From positions 1-30,822 of the forward strand of contig JBJEVT010000039.1 in the NCBI GenBank assembly GCA_051884615.1: a stretch of 30,822 bases of DNA, in the 5' to 3' direction. The notes below the pieces were generated by a model, which saw nothing but the letters and a program-made list of their open reading frames with translations, did no database searches and was not told where the DNA came from. Both the position numbers and the translations under genes were made by a program. This stretch comes from UBA1724 sp051884615. Lineage in GTDB: Bacteria; Verrucomicrobiota; Lentisphaeria; Oligosphaerales; Oligosphaeraceae. This document shows positions 7,865 through 14,098 of this stretch, one piece after another; position 1 is the first letter of the stretch, and each line of letters starts with the position of its first letter.

Positions 7865-8464
7865 ATGTCCCGCTGCGCCAAACTCCAACGCAACACCAGG
7901 GAGACCCGGATCCAGCTGGAGCTGGACTTGGACCAGCCCCCCCTGACCAACGAAGTGGCCACGGGAGTCCCCTTCTTCGACCACATGCTGGACGCCGCCT
8001 TCCGGCATGGCCGTCTCCATCTGCGCCTCCAGGTCCAGGGAGACCTGGAAATCGACGCCCATCACACCCTGGAGGACACGGGTCTGGCCCTGGGCCAGGC
8101 CCTGAAAACCGCCCTGGGCGAGAAGAAGGGCATCCAGCGCTTCGGGGAGGCCGCCGTGCCCCTGGACGAGGCGCTGGCGCGTGTGGTGGTGGACCTCTCC
8201 GGGCGGCCCCATCTTTCCTGGCGCTGCCCCTTCCCCGAGGCCGCCGCCGGAGGAATCAGCGTCCGACTCTACCACGAGTTCTTCCAGGCCTTTGCCAACG
8301 CCGCCGCCATCACCCTCCACGTGGACCTGCTGGCGGGCGAGGAGAACCACCACTGCCTGGAGGCCATCTTCAAGGCCCTCGGCAGAGCCCTCCGCATGGC
8401 CGTGGCCAAAGACCCGGATATGACGGACCAGGAGACCCCCTCCACAAAGGGAGTCCTGGAATAG
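7865..8464 (+). CDS. hisB: Imidazoleglycerol-phosphate dehydratase
   Basis: This 199-residue monofunctional enzyme dehydrates imidazole glycerol phosphate in histidine biosynthesis. The paired metal-binding motifs are visible: FFDHML (38-42) and DAHHTLEDTG (64-73, H66-H67) in the first repeat, and GEENHHCLEAIFKALGRAL in the second, ending with the usual PSTKGVL tail. There is no fused phosphatase domain. No other his gene is adjacent, so histidine genes appear scattered. It has its own candidate promoter and a C-rich leader without Shine-Dalgarno. Confidence 0.96.
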   Translation: MSRCAKLQRNTRETRIQLELDLDQPPLTNEVATGVPFFDHMLDAAFRHGRLHLRLQVQGDLEIDAHHTLEDTGLALGQALKTALGEKKGIQRFGEAAVPLDEALARVVVDLSGRPHLSWRCPFPEAAAGGISVRLYHEFFQAFANAAAITLHVDLLAGEENHHCLEAIFKALGRALRMAVAKDPDMTDQETPSTKGVLE

Positions 8465-8508
8465 GCCGCCTCCCTCCCCCCCTTTCCCCCAGACCAATCC
8501 CCCTTCCT

Positions 8509-10266
8509 ATGTCTGACAACAATCTCCCCCTCAATACCCTGCGCCATTCCGCCGCCCATATCATGGCGGCCGTGGTGGCGAAACTCTGGCCCGATGCCAA
8601 ATTCGACATCGGTCCCGCCACCGCCGACGGGTTCTACTACGATTTCGACATGGAGCACCACCTGGGCCCCGAGGACCTGAAGGAAATCGAGACCCGCATG
8701 CGGAAGATGATCGGGCAGAAGGTCCCCTTCGTCCGCTCCGAAGTCTCCCGGGAGGAGGCCAGGGCCCTCTTCCAGGAAAAGGGACAGACCTACAAGCTCT
8801 CCCGGCTGGACGACATCCCCGAGGGCGAGACGGTCTCCCTCTACACCTGCGGCGAATTCACCGACCTGTGCCGCGGACCCCATGTGGAGAACTCCTCCCA
8901 GATCGGCGCCGTGAAGCTCACCGGCATCGCCGGCTCCTACTTCCGGGGCGACGAGAAGAACAAGATGCTCCAGCGGGTCTACGGCACCGCATTCCCCTCC
9001 AAACAGGAGCTGGACCAGTATCTCCAGCAGGTGGAGGAGGCCAAGAAGCGGGACCACCGGAAGATCGGCGTGGAAATGGAACTCTTCTCCACCCACGAGG
9101 AAATCGGACCCGGACTGATCTCCTGGCACCCCATGGGCGCCCGCATCCGGAATGTCATCGAAACCTTCTGGAGAGACGCCCACTACCGGAACGGTTACGA
9201 ACTGGTCTACACCCCCCATGTGGGACGCGCCAATCTCTGGGAAACCTCCGGACACCTGGGATTCTACAAGGAAAACATGTACTCCAGCATGGACATTGAC
9301 GGAGACCCCTACTACGTCAAGCCCATGAACTGCCCCTTCCACATCATGATCTACAAGACCAAACCCCGCTCCTACAGGGAACTGCCCTGCCGCTGGGCGG
9401 AGTTCGGCACGGTCTACCGCTACGAAAAGGCAGGCGTCCTCCATGGCCTGATGCGCGTCCGCGGATTCACCCAGGACGACGCCCACATCATCTGCACCCA
9501 GGAACAGATCATGGAGGAAATCCGCGAGGTGATCCGCTTCTCCATGTACATCTGGCGCTGCTTCGGCTTCAAGGATGTCAAGGCCTATCTCTCCACCCGC
9601 CCCGCCAAGGCCGTGGGCGCCCCCGAAAAGTGGGAGCAGGCCACCCAGGCCCTCCTGGAGGCCATCAAGGCCGAGGGCATGTCCTACCAGGTGGACGAGG
9701 GCGGCGGCGCCTTCTACGGCCCCAAGATCGACCTGAAGATCAAGGACGCCATCGGACGGGAATGGCAGACCTCCACCATCCAGTTCGACTTCAATCTGCC
9801 GGAACGCTTCCAGCTGGAATACATCGGACAGGACGGACTGCGCCACCAACCCTACATGGTCCACCGCGCCCTCCTGGGCTCCCTGGAACGCTTCTTCGGC
9901 ATCCTGGTGGAACACTACGCCGGCGCATTCCCCACCTGGCTCGCCCCCGAACAGGTCCGCGTCCTCTCCATCTCCGAAAAGTTCTCCGACTACGCCGCCA
10001 AGGTGGAGAAGGAGCTCCGCGCCAAGGGAATCCGCGTCGCCTCCGACCTCTCCGCCAGCCCCATCGGCGCCAAGGTGAAGACCGCCGGCCTCCTCCGCAT
10101 CCCCTATCTGCTGGTGGTGGGAGAAAAGGAACAGGCCGAGGGCACCGTGGCCGTCTCCCTCCGGGACCGCGCCAAGGCAGGCGGAAAGTACTACGTCAAG
10201 GGCGATGTCATGCCCCTGGACCAGTTCGTCGCCCGCCTCCTCCAGGAAATCGAGGACAAGGCCTAG
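8509..10266 (+). CDS. thrS: Threonyl-tRNA synthetase without TGS domain
   Basis: The 585-residue class II synthetase charges tRNA-Thr. It begins directly with the editing domain: HSAAH (H12, H16) and CRGPH (C121, H125) form the HxxxH...CxxxH hydrolytic site. The catalytic core follows with motif 1 (HPMGARIRN) and motif 2, and the three zinc ligands C275, H326 and H452, offset by 59 from the E. coli residues C334, H385 and H511. That constant offset shows that the roughly 60-residue N-terminal TGS domain is missing rather than something internal. A C-terminal anticodon-binding domain completes it. It leads the thrS-infC-rpmI-rplT cluster. ATG 8509 has a C-rich leader and no Shine-Dalgarno. Confidence 0.96.
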   Translation: MSDNNLPLNTLRHSAAHIMAAVVAKLWPDAKFDIGPATADGFYYDFDMEHHLGPEDLKEIETRMRKMIGQKVPFVRSEVSREEARALFQEKGQTYKLSRLDDIPEGETVSLYTCGEFTDLCRGPHVENSSQIGAVKLTGIAGSYFRGDEKNKMLQRVYGTAFPSKQELDQYLQQVEEAKKRDHRKIGVEMELFSTHEEIGPGLISWHPMGARIRNVIETFWRDAHYRNGYELVYTPHVGRANLWETSGHLGFYKENMYSSMDIDGDPYYVKPMNCPFHIMIYKTKPRSYRELPCRWAEFGTVYRYEKAGVLHGLMRVRGFTQDDAHIICTQEQIMEEIREVIRFSMYIWRCFGFKDVKAYLSTRPAKAVGAPEKWEQATQALLEAIKAEGMSYQVDEGGGAFYGPKIDLKIKDAIGREWQTSTIQFDFNLPERFQLEYIGQDGLRHQPYMVHRALLGSLERFFGILVEHYAGAFPTWLAPEQVRVLSISEKFSDYAAKVEKELRAKGIRVASDLSASPIGAKVKTAGLLRIPYLLVVGEKEQAEGTVAVSLRDRAKAGGKYYVKGDVMPLDQFVARLLQEIEDKA

Positions 10267-10326
10267 CCCCCCGACCCCCTTCCCCCCGTTGTTTCTAGCC
10301 AACCCCCAACACGGAGTGCAAATCGA

Positions 10327-10914
10327 GTGATACAGCTCAAACCAGGAGATCGCAATCTGCACGGACGGCAAGTGCGCCTGATTACCCAGGACAACGAGCA
10401 GGCCGGCATCGTCACCTTCGAAACCGCCATCGCCCGCGCTCAACAGGCGGGACTGGATCTGGTCCTCCTGCCCAGCAAGACCCAACCCCCCGTCACCCGG
10501 ATCATGGATTACGGGAAGTATCTCTTCGAGGAATCCAAACGGGCACGGGAGGCGCGGAAAAACCAGGTGCAGCCCAAGCTCAAGGAGGTCAAGCTGCGTC
10601 CCGTCATCGACGAGAACGACTTGAACACCAAGCTGAAGCACGCCCGGGAATTCCTGCTCCACGGCGACAAGGTCCGCCTGCTGCTCCAGTTCCGGGGACG
10701 GGAGATGAGCCACCAGGAAATCGGCATGGAGATCATGAACCGGTTCATCAAACAGCTGGAGGACATCGCCAGGCAGGACTCCCCGGTTCGCCAGGACCGG
10801 AAAACCTTCTCCACCACCCTCTCGGTGAAGGCGGAGGCCCGCGCCGCCGCCAAGAAGGAGGCCGCCGAAAAGGCCGCCGCCGCTTCCCCCGCCACTCCCC
10901 CCCCGGAGGAGTAG
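10327..10914 (+). CDS. infC: Translation initiation factor IF-3 (GTG start)
   Basis: IF-3 binds the 30S subunit, prevents premature 50S joining and checks start-codon choice. The N-domain is recognisable from GRQVRLITQDNEQAGIV, and the linker and C-domain from RIMDYGKYLFEESKR, VKLRPVID and LLLQFRGREMSHQEIG. GTG 10327 is the only plausible start after an in-frame upstream stop, and a GGAG lies 10 bases before it. A non-ATG start is a common property of infC and lets IF-3 regulate itself. The product is 195 residues, with an Ala/Lys/Glu/Pro-rich tail after about residue 168. It lies 60 bases after thrS and heads the L35-L20 genes. Confidence 0.94.
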   Translation: MIQLKPGDRNLHGRQVRLITQDNEQAGIVTFETAIARAQQAGLDLVLLPSKTQPPVTRIMDYGKYLFEESKRAREARKNQVQPKLKEVKLRPVIDENDLNTKLKHAREFLLHGDKVRLLLQFRGREMSHQEIGMEIMNRFIKQLEDIARQDSPVRQDRKTFSTTLSVKAEARAAAKKEAAEKAAAASPATPPPEE

Positions 10915-11022
10915 CGACAACCACACACGACTCCCCTCTCCCCGACGCCTCCCTCCCGCTCCGGGAAAGGCGAAGGGGAACCGCAAAGGGGAGTCCATCC
11001 CATGTGCCTCCGTCGTTTCGGA

Positions 11023-11078
11023 CTGGCGGCCGTCTTGGGCAAAGGGTTCGTTTTCTCTACCCTCGCCCGGACCGCCAG
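11023..11078 (+). promoter_or_regulatory. Candidate structured mRNA leader upstream of rpmI
   Basis: Nested inverted repeats form one long interrupted hairpin in the 197-base infC-rpmI gap. CTGGCGG (11023-11029) pairs with CCGCCAG (11072-11078), extended by CC/GG across one bulged A. GGGC (11037-11040) pairs with GCCC (11065-11068), and GGGT (11044-11047) with ACCC (11059-11062). The place is where L20 represses rpmI-rplT translation in other bacteria. The sequence shows the folding potential; the regulatory role is inferred. Confidence 0.45.
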
Positions 11079-11111
11079 CCGGCGGAGGCCGTCCCAACAG
11101 GAGAAAACAAA

Positions 11112-11312
11112 ATGCCGAAAATGAAAACGAGAAAAGCCGCCGCGAAGCGCTTCAAGCAGACCGGTACGGGAAAATTCATGCACAACTGCGCGGGTGGACG
11201 CCACATTCTCACCAAGAAGTCCGCCACCCGGAAACGCCGCCTTGGCCAGCCCAAGGAGGTCAAGAGCACCGAGCTCTCGCGGATGAAGGCCTGTTTCCCC
11301 TATGGTCTCTAA
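11112..11312 (+). CDS. rpmI: 50S ribosomal protein L35
   Basis: The 66-residue, very basic product is a normal L35. It opens with MPKMKTRKAAAKRFKQTGTG, as the family does, with KKSATRKRRL in the middle and the C-terminal MKACFPYGL. ATG 11112 has AGGAG 8 bases upstream and fits the family N-terminus; an ATG at 11004 in the same frame would add 36 unrelated residues covering the leader hairpin. It lies between infC and rplT, the conserved order. Confidence 0.96.
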   Translation: MPKMKTRKAAAKRFKQTGTGKFMHNCAGGRHILTKKSATRKRRLGQPKEVKSTELSRMKACFPYGL

Positions 11313-11352
11313 AGAGAACCCAACCCTTTCTTTTAGCTTGGAGTACTGAACA

Positions 11353-11706
11353 ATGAGAGCAACGAACGCACCTGCATCCAGAGCGCGCCGCAAGCGCGTC
11401 CTGGCTATGGCCAAAGGCTTCAGCGGCAGCCGGAGCAAACTGATCCGCATGGCGTACACCGCCACCGACCGCGCCATGGCGTATGCCTACGTGGGACGGA
11501 AAGACAAGAAAATTGCCTACCGTCAGCTGTGGACCCAGCGTATCAATGCCGCCTGCCGTGCCCTCGACTTCAAATACAGCTGGCTGATCGATGGCCTCAA
11601 CAAGGCCAATATCGAAATCAACCGGAAGATGCTCGCCGACCTGGCCGTCACCAACCCCTCTGCCTTCGCGCAGCTGGTGGAGAAGGCCAAGGCCGCCCGC
11701 GCATAA
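11353..11706 (+). CDS. rplT: 50S ribosomal protein L20
   Basis: The 117-residue product matches L20 in length and sequence: RRKRVLAMAKGFSGSRSKLIR at the basic N-terminal extension, then AYVGRKDKKIAYRQLWTQRINAA. L20 is needed early in 50S assembly and in many bacteria binds its own operon mRNA. A GGAG 9 bases upstream supports ATG 11353. It is last in the thrS-infC-rpmI-rplT cluster and is followed by a strong terminator; pheS/pheT, often next, are absent. Confidence 0.97.
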   Translation: MRATNAPASRARRKRVLAMAKGFSGSRSKLIRMAYTATDRAMAYAYVGRKDKKIAYRQLWTQRINAACRALDFKYSWLIDGLNKANIEINRKMLADLAVTNPSAFAQLVEKAKAARA

Positions 11707-11738
11707 CCGCCTCGCGACAGCGCCAACAACGCATCCAC

Positions 11739-11780
11739 GCCCCGCTTCGGCTCTTTCTCCGCCGAAACGGGGCTTTTTTT
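11739..11780 (+). terminator. Rho-independent terminator after rplT
   Basis: GCCCCG-c-TTCGG (11739-11750) pairs with CCGAA-a-CGGGGC (11762-11773), eleven pairs with one C/A mismatch, followed by seven T (11774-11780). It closes the translation cluster and faces the convergent minus-strand genes. Confidence 0.93.
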
Positions 11781-11838
11781 GCGCCCGCAACCCACCCCGC
11801 CCCCAGGGAACGAACGGGACGCCGAGGGCGGACGGAAT

Positions 11839-12119
11839 TCAATCCTTGAGGTTTTTCACGGTCTCCAGAAGACTGTGATAATCCTTCACATCAACCTCGT
11901 CCCCTCCGTGATCTTGCCAATGAGGTCATAAAGAACGGCATCATGGGAAGACGACTGGAGATGGTAGGTGGCCGTCTGCTCGCGCAGGAAGGACTGGCGT
12001 CCCTGCACTTCCTCGGCCTTCATGTCGTCCTTCTGCTCCCCCGTGACCATGGTGTACGCCAGACGACTGACCTGGAGCCCCTTGTCAATGGCGGGGCGGC
12101 GGGGGAGATTTTCAGCCTT
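11839..12119 (-). pseudogene. Small frameshifted ORF downstream of the heptosyltransferase
   Basis: One minus-strand frame, open from 12119 (first ATG at 12050), encodes a plausible polar peptide with VSRLAYTMVTGEQKDD and LREQTATYHLQSSSHD, then stops at 11886. The next frame continues with GDEVDVKDYHSLLETV and stops at 11839. Restoring one base in the C4 run at 11901-11904 joins the two into about 93 codons (about 70 from the ATG). The best reading is a small gene with a one-base deletion, or a sequencing error in the run. No Shine-Dalgarno precedes ATG 12050 and the frame overlaps the end of the upstream gene, so the start is unclear. I do not recognise the family. Confidence 0.5.
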
Positions 12120-13179
12120 TCAGGATATGTTGCAGGCGTTCCAGGACGGGTTCCGGGGGGAGGTGCTGCATGCAGAGATATTGTCTTGCGCCTGCCCAGG
12201 GGCACTGTCTTTGGAGGCAGGGACGGCAATCCACCTGGGCCACCTGGAGTTCCCAGGGGGCGCCCAAAGGTCCGGTGGCCACGGGGTCGGTGGAGGCGAA
12301 GATGCCCACGCCGGGGGTTCCCAGGGCGGCCGCCAGGTGCATGGAGCCGGAATCGTTGGCCAGGACCGCCCGCGCCTGGGAAAGGGCGCTCATCAGGGCA
12401 GGCAGAGGCGTCTTCCCCCCCAGATCCAGGCAGCCGGGGGCGGCGGCGGCAATGCGGGAAGTCAGGGGAGCTTCCCTGGGGGTCCCCACAAGGGCCACCC
12501 GGCATCCCCCCTTCAGCAGCTCCCGCGCCACCTGGGCGAAATTCTCCTCGGGCCACTGCTTGGCAGGTCCGTAGGCGGCGCCGGGAGCCATCACCACCCA
12601 GCTCCCGCTCTTCTCCACCCCCAGCTCCCGGGCGGGCTCCGGCGACACGGCAAGGGACGGACACCGGGGCGAAAGACGCACCTCCCCCAGGACGCCCACC
12701 AGCTCCAGATACCAGGAGAGCTGGTGCCATTGTCCCTCGCCTTCATGGGGTTTCCAGCGGGGGATGGAGTCCGTCAGCATCCAGCCCCGGAAGGCGCCGC
12801 CCCGGCCCAGCCGCCGGGGAATGGCGCACCGCCAGAGATCCCAGGCCGACCCAAAGGAATTGGGGAAGACGACCCCCAGTCCAAAATCGTGCTCCCGCAC
12901 CTGGCGCCGGGTCTGGGAATCCATGCGCTTGCCGGCGAAGGGAATCACGCCGTCCACCCAGGGGGCGGCCTGCCACAGGGGGGCAAGTCCGGCGGGAGCC
13001 GTCACCCAGAGGGGCACTCCGGGGGGGAGGTGTTCCTTCAGCTGCCAGGAAGCCGGCAGGGTCATCAGCATATCCCCCAGCCAGTTGGTGGAGCGCAGCA
13101 GGACTCCTCCCCGCCAATCCACCTCTCCCAGGGAAGGAAGAGGGCGGGAGAAACCGACGATCTTGGGCTGGTAGGGCAT
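12112..13179 (-). CDS. waaF: ADP-heptose:LPS heptosyltransferase (glycosyltransferase family 9)
   Basis: The 355-residue product has the length and fold signatures of family 9 heptosyltransferases, which add heptose to the inner core of lipopolysaccharide at the cytoplasmic face of the inner membrane. The N-terminal STNWLGDMLMTLPA resembles the family acceptor-side motif (xxxWxGDxxM), GAAYGPAKQWPEENFAQV matches the central GAxxGxAKxWP motif typical of WaaF, and NDSGSMHLAAALGTP with FASTDPVATGP forms the ADP-heptose binding site. ATG 13179 gives the family N-terminus; upstream codons only shadow accD. It follows accD by 35 bases. The choice of heptosyltransferase II over I rests on the AKxWP motif. 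Confidence 0.85.
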   Translation of the reverse strand: MPYQPKIVGFSRPLPSLGEVDWRGGVLLRSTNWLGDMLMTLPASWQLKEHLPPGVPLWVTAPAGLAPLWQAAPWVDGVIPFAGKRMDSQTRRQVREHDFGLGVVFPNSFGSAWDLWRCAIPRRLGRGGAFRGWMLTDSIPRWKPHEGEGQWHQLSWYLELVGVLGEVRLSPRCPSLAVSPEPARELGVEKSGSWVVMAPGAAYGPAKQWPEENFAQVARELLKGGCRVALVGTPREAPLTSRIAAAAPGCLDLGGKTPLPALMSALSQARAVLANDSGSMHLAAALGTPGVGIFASTDPVATGPLGAPWELQVAQVDCRPCLQRQCPWAGARQYLCMQHLPPEPVLERLQHILKG

Positions 13180-13214
13180 GATGGATGGAGATAGGGGGGG
13201 GAAGGAGCGGGGCG

Positions 13215-14057
13215 TCAGCGCTGGAAGCTGCGCAGCAGGCTGGCGAGGGCGCCGCGCAGGTCCTTCCGCTCCACGATGGCGTCGATGAAGCCGTGCTGGA
13301 CGAGATATTCGGCCCGCTGGAAATTCTCGGGCAGTTTCTGACGGGTGGTCTGCTCCACCACCCGGGGGCCGGCGAAGCCCACCAGGGCATGGGGCTCGGA
13401 GAGGATCACATCCCCCAGGGAGGCGAAGGAGGCCGTGACCCCCCCGGTGGTGGGATGGGTCAGGATGATGATCAGGGGGAGCCCCTCCTCGTCGTGACGC
13501 TCCACCGCGCCGGCGGTCTTGGCCATTTGCATCAGGGAGAGGGCGCCCTCCTGCATCCGCGCCCCGCCGGAGGCCGTCACGATGACCATGGGCAGTTCCC
13601 GTCGGGTGGCCCATTCCGTGACCCGGGTGATCTTCTCCCCCACCACGGCGCCCATGCTGGCTCCCATGAAGCGGAAATCCATCACCGCCAGGCCGAAGCG
13701 ATGTCCCTCCAGCCAGGCCTTTCCGGTGACCACCGCCTCGGGGAGCCCGGTCTTCTGCTGTGCCTCCCGCAGTTTCGCCACATAGGAGGAATCCCCGGCG
13801 AATTCCAGGGGGTCCAGGGAGGTGAGGCGGTCGTCCATCTCCACGAAGCCCTTTTCCGTGGCGTCCGTCAGCTGCCGGATGCGCTCCCAGGCAGTCAGGG
13901 GGGCGTAGTAGCCGCAGGAGGGGCACACATTCAGGTTCGCCTGCATGGCCCGGGTGTAGATCACCTCGCCGCAAGACTGGCATTTGCACCACAGGCCGGC
14001 GGGAATCTCCTTCCGCTCCCCTTGGCTGAACCCTGCTGTCGTCTCGTTGATGGACAT
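13215..14057 (-). CDS. accD: Acetyl-CoA carboxylase carboxyltransferase subunit beta
   Basis: AccD forms the carboxyltransferase with AccA and makes malonyl-CoA for fatty acid synthesis. The 280-residue product starts with the characteristic zinc ribbon (C26-x-x-C29 and C45-x-x-C48) and continues with the crotonase-like carboxyltransferase fold: GKAWLEGHRFGLAVMDF, the SGGARMQEG oxyanion segment, HPTTGGVTASFASLGD and GFAGPRVVEQT. Length is typical. GGGAGAG lies about 9 bases before ATG 14057. accA is not adjacent. It sits 39 bases after the phosphatase gene and 35 before the heptosyltransferase, so these are probably co-transcribed. Confidence 0.96.
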   Translation of the reverse strand: MSINETTAGFSQGERKEIPAGLWCKCQSCGEVIYTRAMQANLNVCPSCGYYAPLTAWERIRQLTDATEKGFVEMDDRLTSLDPLEFAGDSSYVAKLREAQQKTGLPEAVVTGKAWLEGHRFGLAVMDFRFMGASMGAVVGEKITRVTEWATRRELPMVIVTASGGARMQEGALSLMQMAKTAGAVERHDEEGLPLIIILTHPTTGGVTASFASLGDVILSEPHALVGFAGPRVVEQTTRQKLPENFQRAEYLVQHGFIDAIVERKDLRGALASLLRSFQR

Positions 14058-14081
14058 GTGCGAAATCTCTCCCGGGCTGTG

Positions 14082-14098
14082 GATTTCCTCAGGAAATC
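14082..14098 (-). repeat. 8-bp palindrome at the phosphatase stop codon
   Basis: GATTTCCT and AGGAAATC flank a single base and overlap the stop codon at 14097. The site could be a protein-binding palindrome; as RNA the loop would be too short without opening inner pairs. Confidence 0.3.

Noticed and set aside
8269..11097. 942-codon minus-strand open frame opposite hisB, thrS and infC
   Set aside because: It is antisense to three well-recognised genes and its length follows from high-GC codon use; composition is Gly/Val/Asp-rich without motifs.
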